From the NCBI GenBank assembly GCA_051453625.1, contig JBOZIK010000001.1, positions 213,343,765 through 213,407,764 of the forward strand: a stretch of 64,000 nucleotides of DNA, given 5' to 3'. The position numbers were made by a program, and so were the translations under genes. Within the stretch, counting starts at the first letter, position 1. Every line of letters starts with the position of its first letter. This DNA is from Welwitschia mirabilis (lineage: Eukaryota; Gnetophyta; Gnetopsida; Welwitschiales). Below, piece after piece: positions 47,023 to 60,165 of the stretch. A model generated the notes under the pieces. That model did not search any database. It saw only the letters and a program-made list of their open reading frames with translations, and was not told where the DNA came from.

Positions 47023-48241
47023 TGTATATTTATGAAAATGTTACAGTATTATTCAATTTGTTAATGAAAACTATATAAACCAACACAACATAATAATATA
47101 GATGTGAGTGGATCCAAATCTCACAAACCATTGAATGCACCAAATGAGAAGAAAGTAAATTACTTTTCAAAAAGTAAAGACTAAAAATAAAAATCATTCA
47201 TGCAAGAAAGGTAAATACACAATGCAAATAAAAAATGCACCTATTCTAAATGCAACATATATCTGATTATCAAATCTTCCTATCATAAAGATTAGCCCTG
47301 CATAACCTAGATTAATAAAGAAAACTATCAATAATTAAAACCAAGTTAGATTATTAAGTGCATCAAATACAATATGAAAACATACAATGATTTAATTTAG
47401 GAAATATAAAATGTAATATAAGTTCCTAAATTAACTATATCAACCTTAACAAAGGTTGCCCTTGATGATCTATATCACAAATGAAATTGTTATGGAATCA
47501 TAAGCAACATAAACCATAAATGACATGCACATGATCAAATAAAACTAAATAAGATTATCATATTAAATTAAACCAACTTATTCTTATAAAGTAATAACAC
47601 CTCAATGAAGGAGACATAGCAAAACAATAAGGAAGATCCATCTTTTCAACTAACAAATAAATCTTCAGTCCTTTGATCTCCTATTATGATAATTTCTAGT
47701 TTAATAAAGATGATTAAAGTCAAGGGTGAAGGTGGTATTTATTAGACTCTAATAATATCAAATCTAATAGATGAATGAGAAATCCTAGCAGAACATAAGA
47801 GGATGCATAACACATTACATAAGGTTGATGAAATTAGTACATTAATTAAAATTAAATGATCATCTTGGTTACATCTAGATGATGGTGGGAATGATGCTAG
47901 ATTAATAAAGTTCTATATTTAGCCTTAATGTTAGTTCATTCAACATCCTAGTTAGCATGCAAGTGATGTCATCCTAGCATGTCATATAGATGACGTAGGA
48001 GATGACAAACTTCTTAAAGCTTTTTATCAAATTAAATTGTCCTTGAAGCTCATTAATTCCTCCTCTAAATATAAAGTATCGAAAGTAATTCAAAATGCCT
48101 CTAAAAGTATTAGTATTTATGCATTTTCTTGATTTTCTCCTTGACTCTCAATAATCATCATTTTATACTTAAACCTATCTAAATGTCCTATAAAACCACT
48201 TAGAATACCCCATCAAAAACATATAATTTAGTGTCGCAACA
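47023..48241 (-). repeat. Element 4 3' LTR (LTR F)
   Basis: On the minus strand it starts TGTTGCGACACTAAATT and follows the family pattern (gatggggtattctaagtgg against gatggtgtattttaagtgc in LTR C). The left end near 47023 is placed by comparison with the element 2 LTR end and the loss of X homology. It contains GTCATC / GATGAC inverted motifs (47860-48010). Confidence 0.75.
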
Positions 48242-48262
48242 TAGCTCTCCACTTAGCCTTAT
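48242..48262 (-). other. Polypurine tract of element 4
   Basis: The minus strand contains AAGGCTAAGTGGAGAGCTA directly before the LTR. Sequence upstream of it (ttggcttgcaat) also matches element 1 (ttggctcacaat). Confidence 0.65.
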
Positions 48263-50620
48263 TAGTCCCTCACAAAGTTTGTGAATAACTATAATTGCAA
48301 GCCAAATTAACTAAGATAAAATACTATCTAGGGATATGTAAATCAAGTTCATAAATCTTAATATGTAGGAATAAATCATAAAATTAAATAAACTAAAATG
48401 TTTTACCTTGAATATAAAATAACAATGGTATCATTCAGAGTATTTTTTAAATGACTATGGGAATGATAAACACTTTAAAATTAATTTGTAAAATAATTTC
48501 CTATCATCATGCTTATTAGGTAATAAAATTGAAAAACTTACCTATGCATTAGTCCCCCACTTAAAACATTTAGCACATTAAAAAAGATAAAAATTAAATT
48601 TCATAACAAAAATAATCATCATAAGATATGATCATAATAACTTAGATAAATGATGTACATATATAATTAAAAGAAGTAATAACTCAAATGACATTTATAG
48701 ATCAAAAATTAAGTTTATAAGCATAATATACAAGGGAAAATATACCAAAAATAATCAATCATAACATTATTCCTATCATCCATGGCCTGATGAATTACTT
48801 GTATCATTCCTATAATAAAAGCAAACTATAAGTATTCTATTATTTGAGTACATGTTTTAGTGAATGATATTCATAATGTATATCACTTAAATAATAGGTA
48901 TTCAAAATTAGATTACTACACTATAGATATATCTCATGAAAATGTAAAAGTGATCATTTAAAATTTAAACTCTGCTTAAAATAACTGAAAATATATGTTC
49001 CTCCCCCTCCCCAAGGTGAATTAATGCATCATGTGTTACATTAAAATATGATTACAAAGATCAATATCTAAGTTCAAGTATAATTAAGCGACAAAAATAG
49101 GCTAGAAATAGTATTTGGTGAATGAAAAGAAGGATTATATGTAGTTTAAAAAATATGAAATATGAAAATGATAATTAATGAAAAATATCTATGTGTTATT
49201 CTCCTGGTCACCTAAATGATAGAGAGGATGGCAGGGATTTTTAAAATATTTAAAAAAAAGTGAAAATATTAATAGAATCAGTTAAACTTAGATAATATCA
49301 AATAGGTTTAAAAAAGGTATCAAAAAGTCTGAGAGATGGGGAATGGTTAAAAATCATTATACATTAAGGCATGATAAAGGAGGTGAATGTAGCAAGTTAA
49401 GGAAGATAAATGTATCATGAACTTAAAATTATTAAAAAATAGTACTATATGCATCAGCACTCAAAACGATAATTAAAGAAAAATAAAATTAAAAATATTC
49501 AGAAGAATAGATGAAAAAATTAGCATCATAAACTAAGGAAATTTATTTCCAAAAAGAAAATTAACTTTTAGAAAGGAAAATTATAAATAAAAATAAAAAT
49601 TAATAAAAAATAGTAAATGATTAAGTCCTAAGCATTTGTAAGAGTATGGAAATAACTTTAAAATACCAAAAAAAAATGAATAAGAAAAACAAAATAGAAA
49701 TGAACAACTTAGAAACATAAAAAAGCTTGTGTACCTAGCCTAAATTCAAACCTACAAAATCCTCATGGAGGACATCAGAAAATCACATGATTAATGATTC
49801 ATGACATAATATAAAAACTTCATAAAGTAACACTCAAATAAGCATTGAGTATGATGATGCTAAGTAACTAATATTTTCAAATAATGAATGATAAGATCAA
49901 AAGCTACTAGAAATGAACTCACCTATTAACACCCCAAAACACACTTGAATCCTCAAAAGTAAAATGAACATATAGAAATACTATAAGAATAATAAATCTA
50001 GGAAGTAAGAAATTCTTTGATGATACCAAAAATACCATTGATCCCATAGGTTTGAAGTATTTCACTTTAATTCATAATGAGTTGAGTGCAACCATATTTA
50101 AAGAAGTAGGAACTTGTGAAGCTTGACCAAGTAACTCCTCCAAAGTGCAGTTTCCATAGCTACCAATATTATCAAAAGTTCCTTCTAAGAAAATTTACCC
50201 TAGTATAGTAGGACATCATGGTGATTATGTATTTTTAGCATAAAAGTAATAGATCATGGTTATTATTCTTCTTATTCTTTTTTCTTTTTTTTTTTTTGTT
50301 TTTCTTTTGGGAATATATACTTCTTCAAAATAAATCTTACATGATCACACACTCTCAAAGATGAAAGTGAAGAATTGAGATGAAAAAGAAGGAAATAACA
50401 TGCCTAAACAATCAAAGACTCATACCATTGAGAGAAAATACAAAAAACCTAAAGCATATTCCTTCAAATGAAGCTCATAGATATTGGAATGTCTTAAATT
50501 TGGGTGAATCCAATCTTATTACTTTTAAAATGCCCAAGTAAAAATTACTAAACATAGTAACTTAATAAAGAAAAACATTATTTAAGTTTTAAAGATGTTC
50601 ATGTGATAGCATGATGTCTA
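48263..50620 (-). other. Element 4 3' noncoding region
   Basis: Collinear on the minus strand with 14970-17064 and 60180-61620, for example AGCTATGGAAACTGCACTT at about 50140-50160. No frame is preserved. Confidence 0.6.
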
Positions 50621-51000
50621 GCAAAATAATAAGCTAAGAAATAATCTAGACAATGGTAGGATCAGCTTTTAAAACACTTGCTTCTATCATGTTTAAATCT
50701 TTTGATAATTCATGAATTGTAAGCTTTCTTCATTTTTTTGAATTTCCCTAGTGTGTATATCATAAATCTTAGCTAATCCACTAAAAATGTACCTTCTCTA
50801 AAAGATAAGGACTAGATCATATAGAAATTAATTTATTGAAAGTAAAAAGCAATAATAAAATGATAAAAATCATAAAATCAAAATATTTATCAATTAACTT
50901 CAGAAGTTTCTTTAAAATCCTTAGATCCAAAATTATACCAGTAATGTCTTCCATGTTTAATATTAAGCTTTAAATAAAATATATGTTTTAAATTATTTAC
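50621..51000 (-). pseudogene. Element 4 integrase C-terminal remnant
   Basis: The minus strand shows SPYLLEKVHF, a counterpart of WLDPYIIEKMHS in element 2, followed by a glutamine- and lysine-rich piece. The DNA match with 59890-60250 of element 2 is clearer than the protein match. It contains stops. Confidence 0.5.
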
Positions 51001-52008
51001 ATCATAAGCTTAATAAGAGATATTTTTGAATTTTTTATCTCTCATATTGATAATACATCTTATAGAGATAAAATGTCATTTATTCATTCTAGTTAGTAAA
51101 AACTTATTTCTTTAATGAAAATCTATATCATGAGTTGAATAATAGAAAGCTTTATGATTTCACTAGACATTCTAAAGAGTCCTCAAAATCTTCTTAAAAA
51201 CTTTCCTTGAGTACTTCCTTTCATCAATTATATGATGATATTCATGATTTACATTAATTTAATAAGATATTATTCTTCAATGAGATTTATCTCTTCTGTA
51301 TCGCTTATTTCAAATCTAAAATTTGTGCTATCAAAATTTTATCCTTTTATTGTTTTTACCCATAATTTATTTTACTAAAAAATGATTGTATATATTTTAT
51401 GTTTTATTAATTGGTAAATATTTCATTTGTATCTTATTTCTCTGAGGAAATGTAATATCCTAGGATCATAGCCTTAGGAATAAATATTTATTTTTCTTTC
51501 TTTTCAATGAAGTGTTGAATAAAATTTATTTTAAATTTTTCTTTGGTATTAACATGCTTAAAAAGTTACTTAACATTTAATTCTACATAGAAATCTGAAT
51601 TATAAAGATAAGAATTACCTAATTTAGAGTTCTAAGATATCCTAGGTCTTATTTTTAAAAAGAGGAATTACTAAAATCACAAGGTAAACTTGACTTTGTA
51701 AAATATAAAAAGATGCTATTTTTTACATCACATAAATTTTTAAAACAAAAATATTTAAGAGGTTTTTAGAGAAGACTCCTCAAGGTGATGTGTTTTATTA
51801 AATTCAAGGAGAGAAATTCAATTTCAAGAATTATTTAAATGTTAAAATAGAAGAGAAGGAGAAAGGTTATCATTGTCAAGATCACAAGATAATGTAGTAG
51901 TAGAAGTAGAAGAAGGGATATCATTTGACGTTTTGCATGGAAGTATAAGTGAAGGAGATGAAGTATAAGTAAACTCTTTAAGTTGGTTTATTGCATTGTA
52001 TAAATTTA
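51001..52008. other. Unassigned sequence between elements 4 and 2
   Basis: About 1 kb without recognisable frames. The integrase core expected for element 4 could not be read here. It includes a purine-rich stretch (51850-51960: repeated gaagaag and agaagg). Confidence 0.45.
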
Positions 52009-53268
52009 TGTTAGGATACCAACTTGTATATATTTAATAGGGTATTTTAAGTAGTCTTGTAGAATATTAGATAGGTTTATATTGGATTTCTATAATAATA
52101 AAGAGTTAAGATGAATAATACAAAAACATGAAATCTTCATTACATTTTACAGCATTTAAAGTAGTTTATAATATTATCTAAATTAAAATTCTTATAAATA
52201 TTAAGGCTAATCCATTACATAAATACTTGTAAAAATCCTATCATCGACCTCATCATCTAGATTACTCTATAGAAAATAAACAACTTAAGCCAATAATGAT
52301 GCCGATTGGAATCAATCTAATAGATGATATGGAATTTATATGAGGTGGCATCATATTTTGTATCATTCAGATGACCAGTATGATGAAGCTTGAAATAATA
52401 CTTCACTAAATTTCACTTAACTTTGGCCATTTGTATCTCCGTTTCTTATGTGATTATTAGGGTTTTACCCATGCGTGTTAGTCTTATTTGTTCTTAAGGC
52501 TATCTTTATTAATAAATATTAACTCTACCTTTAACTCTTACTTATCTTCATCTATACTAGAAATTATTATAATAGGAGATCAATAGATCAAAGATCCATT
52601 CTTGTTATTGTAGAGAGATGTCTTCCTTGGTGTTAGGTTGTGCATCCTTCATTGAGATGCTATTACTTTGTAACATAGATGTTGGTCTGAATCAAATTCA
52701 AATAAATCTTTTGTAATTTCATATGTTTATTTTGTTCATGTCCCTTATAGTTTATGTTTCTTTTGATTCTATGATATCTTCTTTAATGATATAGATTATG
52801 AAGGTAATCTTTATTAAGGTTGTGTATTATTAGTTTAGGTGCATTATCTTTTCTGTTCTAGATTAAACTTACATAGCTTTTTATTCTATTTGAGGTACCT
52901 AATATTTTGGTTTATCTCAATATAGTAAAGGAATTTCTTGATTGATCTAGATTATATAAGGTGGATCTCTGTGTTAGGTTAATTTAATAATCAGACAAAA
53001 TTTGTGTTTAATTTAAATTTTCATTCATTTTCATAAGTGTATGTATTATCATTTTTTGTATTATTCTTTACTTTTACTATAATGATACATAAGTTTTTCA
53101 TTCTTGAAAGTAATTCTCAATCTTCTCGCCTATGCCTTTAATGAGAATATAACATTTAGATCACTTCCATATATATTAGTATTTTATGTTATGTAAAATT
53201 TATATTTATTTATAAATATTAAGACCTTATTAAGAGTGTAATTATTTGCATAAATATGAACTGTAACA
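52009..53268 (+). repeat. Element 2 5' LTR
   Basis: Starts TGTTAGGATACCAACTTG (compare TGTTGTGATATCAATTTG in LTR C), ends gaactgtaaca, 1260 bp. A TATA-like ttaataaatattaac lies near 52508-52522, followed by the family block 'cttccttggtgttaggttg'. Inverted GATGAY motifs occur at 52240-52390. Confidence 0.75.
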
Positions 53269-53270
53269 TC

Positions 53271-53290
53271 TTAGTACCATTGTTAGGAAG
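53271..53290 (+). other. Primer-binding site of element 2
   Basis: ttagtaccattgttaggaag starts two bases after the LTR end, matching the tRNA-Asp-type site known for Athila with a few transitions. Confidence 0.65.
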
Positions 53291-53957
53291 GAATGCTTGG
53301 AGTTTGAGAATTGTTATTACTTAGGTGAGTGTTTAGATTTTAGTTTAGATATTTATCTTTAAAAGCCTTATACTTTTAATAGTAATAGTGTAGGTTTTTA
53401 TTTCCACAATTTTTGTTTTTACATTCCAAAATAAATGCTTTATCATTTGCTTCATGATCTAGATGATGCTTGATGATGATGGTGTATGTACGTTGAGTTT
53501 TTGACTTTCTTAAAAATTAGAATTTTTCTTATCATTTCCTTTGTCATCTTGATGACTTAAAAGGATGATAATATATTTTTAGTATTAATTTTTTGTACTT
53601 ATGTTTTTCTACATTTTTCATTTTTTAATTTTTTGTGTGTTTTGTCATTTAGACGTATTGTCTAGAATACCATAGGAATGACACACATTGAAATATAAAT
53701 TAAGCATGTTGGACATAATGAAATATAGTAAGAAATAAAAATATCAGAGAGAAAGGTTGTCCATTCAGGAAAACATCTGAGAAGATTTGATTGACTTCAA
53801 TATTGACTTAGGTATGTACACCATAGGTATGTAAAGCATTTCAAAAATTTCATAAGAAGAAATTTTTACATTTATTATTTTAAGATTTTATTTTGCAAAA
53901 GAAAATTTTCTATAAGATATTTTAAAAGATAATTTAGAGGAAACTCATTTATTCAAA
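53291..53957 (+). other. Element 2 leader
   Basis: No open frame. Contains GATGATG / CATCTTGATGAC-type inverted motifs at 53457-53480 and 53547-53575, as in the element 1 leader. Confidence 0.5.
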
Positions 53958-54145
53958 ATGTCTAGTTCATCGAAAAATCAAAAGTAGATCACTTTGTCAA
54001 ATTCCTCTATTATTATTAGAAACCATATGATCATGCCTGTAAATCCTAATGCTAATATCACCCTTAGAAAGCTTATAGCTAATAAGAAATGTGAAATCTA
54101 AACCCCTTTTGATTCACCTCCTAGTAATGATGTTGAGCTTAGAAA
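53958..54145 (+). pseudogene. Element 2 gag start, first copy
   Basis: ATG at 53958 starts MSSSSKNQK, followed by a stop, then ITLSNSSIIIRNHMI, VNPNANITLRKLIANKKCEI and another stop. The same sequence appears again after the 100-N gap without these stops. It is most likely an overlapping contig end or the other haplotype; a true tandem duplication is less likely. Confidence 0.6.
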
Positions 54146-54255
54146 NNNNNNNNNNNNNNNNNNNNNNNNNNNNNNNNNNNNNNNNNNNNNNNNNNNNNNN
54201 NNNNNNNNNNNNNNNNNNNNNNNNNNNNNNNNNNNNNNNNNNNNNTTTATTCAAA

Positions 54256-56560
54256 ATGTCTAGTTCATCGAAAAATCAAAAGTATATCACTTTGTCAAAT
54301 TCCTATATTATTATTAGAAACCATATGATCATGCCTGTAAATCCTAATGCTAATGTCACCCTTAGAAAGCTTATAGCTAATAAGAAATGTGAAATCCAAA
54401 CCCCTTTTGATTCACCTCCTAGTAATGATGTTAAGCTTAGAAATCTAGATGCTTACCTCATTTGTAATGGAAAAAANNNNNNNNNNNNNNNNNNNNNNNN
54501 NNNNNNNNNNNNNNNNNNNNNNNNNNNNNNNNNNNNNNNNNNNNNNNNNNNNNNNNNNNNNNNNNNNNNNNNNNNNNNNNNNNNNNNNNNNNNNNNNNNN
54601 NNNNNNNNNNNNNNNNNNNNNNNNNNNNNNNNNNNNNNNNNNNNNNNNNNNNNNNNNNNNNNNNNNNNNNNNNNNNNNNNNNNNNNNNNNNNNNNNNNNN
54701 NNNNNNNNNNNNNNNNNNNNNNNNNNNNNNNNNNNNNNNNNNNNNNNNNNNNNNNNNNNNNNNNNNNNNNNNNNNNNNNNNNNNNNNNNNNNNNNNNNNN
54801 NNNNNNNNNNNNNNNNNNNNNNNNNNNNNNNNNNNNNNNNNNNNNNNNNNNNNNNNNNNNNNNNNNNNNNNNNNNNNNNNNNNNNNNNNNNNNNNNNNNN
54901 NNNNNNNNNNNNNNNNNNNNNNNNNNNNNNNNNNNNNNNNNNNNNNNNNNNNNNCTGGCATAAAATAGTTAGTACTTACTTTTGAAAATTGTAAGAAAAG
55001 AATAAGTGATCAAACTTATATGGTAATTTTTTCCATCACTTTAAAAGATCTAAACTATAGTTAAGAACTATTTCCCATAAGTGATCAAACTTATATGGTA
55101 AAATTTCCCATTACTTTAAAAGGAAAATCTAAACTATGATTGATAATAATTTCTCATAAGAGTTCAAAAACATAGAATCAAGTTCAAGAAGCATTTATAA
55201 AGAGATTTATAAGTGAAACAACCATAAGAAAATGAAGGAAATAAGTAACTAACTTTCAACAACAACCTAACAAAGATTATGCCTTCACTTATGAGCAATT
55301 TTTTGTTGCTTTACATTCAAATTAGTAGACTTTTCTTTTAAAGAAGAATTAGTAGAGTAATTTTATAGTAGAATTAATAATCAAACTAAGAAACTTATTG
55401 GTTTTTCATGTATAGGAAATTTAATGAATCTTACACTAGAAAATGCTTGAAAAGTGTTGGAAGAATTAGGTGAAGTAAGTCAAACTTGGTTTAAACCCTT
55501 ATCTAAAAATGATCGTATAGTATACCAAATCATTAAAAATTTTAAAAAGGTTAAGCAAGTGAAGGAGAAAGTAAAAAATAAAAAAGAACCAATGATTGTC
55601 ATTAAGGATTTTATAACAACTTTAAAGAAATACACTTAGATAATCTTAGATGTAAAGTTGATAGAAAATAGTGTGGTTATAGTTTTAACTTTTGATTTAT
55701 ACTAAGATAAATACCATGTAACAAAAGATTATCCTTTATTGCTAACCTATAAAGAAAATATTTATGAAGAAGTATGTATTTTTAATTAGAGGTATTCAAG
55801 TTAAAATCAAAATCAAAGTTAGAAACAAAATAAAATAACTTTAACTTAGGATGAATGAAAAACCAAATTCCAAATATTTTGAAAACAAACTTAAAAATTT
55901 TCAAATAAATCATCCTAATTTCAAAATATTTAGAAAAATATTTAATAATGTAAATTTTTAATAAAACAACCCTAATAATCAAGAAATCACATCTAACTGA
56001 TAAAATCAAAGTGATCCACTTATTAATTATATTAATGACTTCAAAAAAAACCTAAGAGAAAACAAATTTTAACATTGAAAATCATGTTAGTATTTTATAA
56101 CAAATTATGCTTACTAATTAAAGGTGATAAGAGTCACTTATAATACAACCTCTACCAAATCCTAATGAAGTTAAGAAAGATAGTAAGGTTATGATAAAAA
56201 TGGAAAATAAGACAATACCTCCTATTCATGAGGCTTAAAAATCTCAAAGTGATAAAATTAATGAGAAAGAAGAGGGTATAGAAATTTTAGAAAATCATTC
56301 TTTTCCTTTTCCTTTAACTAATAGAAAGGAAATTCTTCCCAAGAAAAAGGTAAGAAATTAACTACCTCTTGGATTGATAGATTGAACACTAATTCTACAT
56401 TTAATAAACATCTTAAAGCCTTAATGAAAAATATGAGCATAAATTTACCATTTTGGAAACTTTTTAAAGAGAATCTTAAATATGCTAAGTTATGGAAAGA
56501 TCCGATTAGGATGGAATAGAAATAAACTATACCAAGCAAAGTCTTCCTAACCCAATCCAT
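54256..56560 (+). pseudogene. Element 2 gag remnant (second copy of start onward)
   Basis: ATG at 54256 opens at least 73 codons to the next gap: MSSSSKNQKYITLSN..., LIANKKCEIQTPFDS, LRNLDAYLI. These match the element 1 gag N-terminus. A 478-N gap (54477-54954) hides the capsid core. After it come SFKEELVE-FYSRINNQT, KKLIGFSC, VLEELGEVSQTWFKPL and a basic stretch (KKVKQVKEKVKNKKE), then a C-terminal part with LPNPNEVKKDSKVM-type sequence near 56150 and NLPFWKLFKENLKY near 56445. Several stops are present. Role in an intact element: particle formation. Confidence 0.7.
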
Positions 56561-57240
56561 AAGCAACTAAGCCTTACAAAAATGTCCAAAGTTTAAGTAT
56601 TCAAGGATAGAAACTGTTAGTTTTACTTTGGAAGGGAATAAAAAAAAAGAAAGCCTTGATTAATATAATATCAAGTGTCAATATTATACTCTTGCATATT
56701 TATCAACAACTTGAGTTGAAAAGTAGAATTAAGCCTATAAGAATCATATTATAATTAGTAGATACATTAATAAAGAAATTTATAGGCATGATTAAAGTTT
56801 TAGTAATTCAAATAGAAAAAGCATTCTATCCTATTGATGTAGTTGTGACTAAATTTAAACATAATAGTAGTTATTCATTACTTCTAAAAAGAGCTTTTTC
56901 TGCAATAGTTCATTGCATTATTGAGATCAAAATAGGAATGATGGAATATGATTTAGGGAATAAGTAGTTCATAATAAGAGTGTTTAATGCTACTAAAAAT
57001 ATTTAGATGATGATTTAAGTATTGAAGAAGAGATTAAATCAAGTTTATTTCTATAACATTGCCCATTTGAAGAAAGATGGTTAATGCCTTATAAGCCAAC
57101 TTTGTTTGATGATTCACTTAAAGTTGACAAGTTAAAATTTTTTAATGATGATCAAGTTAATTTTAAGAATTTAGAAACTAATTATTTTGATTAGGAGAGT
57201 AAAAAGACTAAATCTACAACTGTGCAAAAATCTGATACCT
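56561..57240 (+). pseudogene. Element 2 aspartic protease remnant
   Basis: The reading FTLEGNKKK leads to a decayed catalytic site (SSVNIILLHIYQQLELKS, where the upstream aspartate-X-glycine has become asparagine and isoleucine). Then MIKVLVIQIEKAFYPIDVVV and YSLLLKRAFSAIVHCIIE follow, corresponding to the later protease landmarks. It is inactive by its missing catalytic residues. An acidic linker follows to about 57240. Confidence 0.7.
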
Positions 57241-57539
57241 AAGCAAAACTTAGATTTCTTATTTTAAGGTCGTCATCCACTACTGATGTCTAGATAATAG
57301 TCTAATAAAATAGTAATTTCTCATGAAAATTTAACTAAAAATAAAAATTTAAATCTAAATCTAAATCTAAAGCCTTTATATAGTGGACTAGAATATATAT
57401 TTTTGTGTAATGATTTAAAAAAAAACTTTAATAATAAATGAAAATCTATCCCCTTAACAAGAATCGATCTTAATCTCATTTCTGAAATTAAAGGTTAGTA
57501 CGTTTACTTAGTGTGATAAATATTTAATAGCCATTCCTA

Positions 57540-58340
57540 CCTCAATTGTGCAACATAAAATCTACCTTGACGATAATGCAAAACCTATTAGACAACCCTA
57601 ATGTAGACTTAATCTAGCCCTTAAACAAGTCATAAAAGATGAAATCATTAAATTAATGGATGTTAGAATCATTTATGCCATCGTTGATAGTAAATGAATT
57701 AACCCTTTAATGGTAGTATCTGAAAAATATAGGAAATGAAGGATGTGTATTAATTTGAAAAATTAAATAAAGCAATAAACAAAGACCATTATCTTTTGCA
57801 TTTTCTTAATTAGACACTTGATAAAATATAAGGACATGCTTTTTATTATTTTCTTGATAGATATATTAGTTAAAATTGGGTTTGTATTTCTAATGAGAAT
57901 AAGCCTAAAACTACTTTTACATTAGTTTTAGTACTTTTTCTTTTATACCCATGGCTTTTAAACTTTGAAATGCTCCTAGTACTTTTTAATATGTAATGAT
58001 GGGTATTTTTTATAACATGTTAGAGGATTCAATAGAAAGTTTGATGGATGACTTTTATATCCATGGTAAAAGCTTGGAATAAATATTAAAAAGGCTAGAA
58101 AGCTCCTTGATAAATTCATTTCTAGTGGCCTACATTTAAATTGGAAGAAAAGTTTCTTTTTAGATGGTAGTGGAATTATCATAACTCACCATATTTTAGA
58201 AAAAGGGATTAGGATGAACCATGAAAAATTAGTATCATCAAAAACATAACTCTTCCACCTAATGTAAAACAAGCCTAATCCTTCCTTGGTTATTATGCTT
58301 TTCATTATCACTTTATTTAATATTATGAAAAAATTTATAA
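57540..58340 (+). pseudogene. Element 2 reverse transcriptase remnant
   Basis: Blocks in order: RLNLALKQVIKDEIIKLMDV and IIYAIVDSK-INPLMVV (finger region), RMCINLKN, a degenerate palm, SLMDDFYIHG at 58041-58070 in place of the FMDDFSIFG box (both catalytic aspartates kept), then KFISSGLHLNWKKSFFLDGS and HHILEKGIRMNHEK (thumb). Frameshifts separate the blocks. About 300 bases before it (57241-57540) contain only decayed linker. Confidence 0.75.
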
Positions 58341-58975
58341 ACCTCTTCACTCATTACTAGAAAAAAAAGCTAAATTTAATTGGAATAAATCTTGTTAGCT
58401 TGATTTTAATAAACTTAAACATAAAATCTCTTCTACTCCTATTTTAATTAGATCTAATTAGGATAAAGATTTTAAATTAATGATACTACTAGTAATTTTT
58501 CCATGGATGGGGTACTTAATCAAAAATATGAAAATTATTTATATCTTATCATAGTAAAACTCTATCAAAAACTCAAACGAATTATACTACTATAGAGAAA
58601 GAAATGTTAGCACTTATCATCTTTCTTGATATGCTTAAATATTATCTTTTAGGTTTTTATATGAATGTTTATATTGATCATGATATCATTAGATACCTTA
58701 TGACAAATAAAGATCTAACTTTTAGACTTATTAGATGGATCCTCCTCATGTAAGAATTTAATTTGACCATCATTGATAAAGTAGGAAATCATAATAATGT
58801 TGTTCATCATTTGTCTCATCTTTCTTTCTCTCTTGATAAACTTATGATTGATGATTATTTTTTCGATGAACAACTTTTTGTTATATCTTCTACTCATCCT
58901 CCTCCTTGGTATGATGATATTATTAATTATCTTGATACCATGAAAACACCATAACATTAAACTTATAATTAAAGA
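58341..58975 (+). pseudogene. Element 2 RNase H and integrase start
   Basis: The second half is the best-preserved pol segment in the window: SKTLSKTQTNYTTIEKEMLA, LGFYMNVYIDHDIIRYLMTN, FRLIRWILLM-EFNLTIIDKV and GNHNNVVHHLSHL. It then reads through FFDEQLFVISS to PPPWYDDIINYLDT, which opens integrase. Only one stop (TAG, glutamine-like position) interrupts about 140 codons. The DHA motif is DHD here, and the first catalytic block (CDAS) is decayed. Confidence 0.8.
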
Positions 58976-60165
58976 AAGTCTTTTCTCCATTAAATAGGTG
59001 ATTATGAATGGATAGAACCACATCTTTATCATAGGTATAAAGATCAAATTATGAAAAAATATATGTCTAATTGAAAAAAAAAATGATATCCTTCATATTT
59101 GTTATGGTAACATTTATAGAGGTCATTATAGTGGATAGAAAATAGCCATGAAAATTTCTTTACTCTGGTTTTTACTTGAATACTTTTTTTCAAGATTCTT
59201 TTGATTTTGCTATAATGTGTAATCCTTTTTAGTATTATGATAGTTTTATTTGTGTTCAAAAGATGCCTCTTAAACTAATTCTTGAATATGAACTTTTTGA
59301 TTATTAGGGAATTGTTTTTATAGACGCTATTCACCCACTTTCTAATGATAATAATTACATTTTATTGGTTGTAGATTATGTTACTAAATGGATTAAAGCT
59401 ATTGCTTCTTTCATGAATGATGCCGAAACTATTTATACTTTTCTTAGAAATAATATTTTTCAATGCTTTCATTTTCCTAGGATTATCATTAGTGATTAAT
59501 GAACTCATTTTATACATCGATGTTTTAGAAAAATTCTTTTATCCCTTTGAATAAAACATAGAGTAGCATGCACTTAACATCCACAAACCAATGGTTAAGC
59601 TAAAAATGCAAATAGATAAATTAATAAAATGTTACAAAAACATGTTTTTATTAACAAAAAAATATTGGGCTTCTAAAGTTAACTATGTTCTTTGAGCTTA
59701 TTGTACTACTTGACATAATTCCCTTAGTTTTTCATCTCATGAACTTGTATATGGAAAAGTTGTGTTTTACTTGTTAATGTGTGTCATAAATCTTATCATT
59801 CTTCCCATTAACTTAATATTATAGACCTTCACAATAATCTTAAACCTATATTAGTCTAATTAGATCACCTTAGTGAAAATGTAATCATGCTATACATTAT
59901 TAATTAATCTATAAAATCCAAGATAAGTTCAAATATGATAGAAATCTACTTCATAGAAATTTTAAACCTGATCAACTTATCTTTTTATATAATATTATAG
60001 GACATCTTTTAACTAATAAGTTGATCTCTAAATGGTTAGATCCTTATATTATAGAGAAAATGCATTCTATTAATCTATTGAGAATTCCAACTTCGAAAAT
60101 GAGGAGATTCAAAAAGTTAATGGATAAAAGTTTAAACTATATTAAAATTATTTCCTTATAATCTT
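58976..60165 (+). pseudogene. Element 2 integrase remnant
   Basis: A degraded zinc-binding region with a decayed CHSG-type block (59100-59160) is followed by the catalytic core. Readable core blocks are FDY-GIVFIDAIHPLSNDN (first catalytic aspartate near 59322), YILLVVDYVTKWIKAIASFM, NDAETIYTFLRNNIFQCF, FPRIIISD (second aspartate, 59493) and a decayed HPQTNG-AKNANR helix where the catalytic glutamate would lie. The C-terminal part has KFKYDRNLLHRNFKPDQLI, WLDPYIIEKMHS and FKKLMD. Stops are mostly TAA or TAG. It would insert cDNA into host chromatin if intact. Confidence 0.8.

Larger units (their letters stand above)
47023..51000 (-). mobile_element. Element 4: truncated minus-strand Athila-like element
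   Basis: It consists of a 3' LTR (47023-48241), polypurine tract, 3' noncoding region and the last part of integrase; recognisable homology to element 2 ends near 51000. The 5' two thirds are absent. It inserted in X4 just upstream of the BiP-like piece. Confidence 0.75.

Noticed and set aside
54091-54985. Long overlapping open frames around 54091-54985
   Set aside because: They exist only because gaps contain no stops. The frame that matters is gag from the ATG at 54256.
58763-58954. Separate 63-codon plus-strand gene
   Set aside because: It is a segment of the RNase H to integrase reading of element 2 after an in-frame stop, not a gene of its own.
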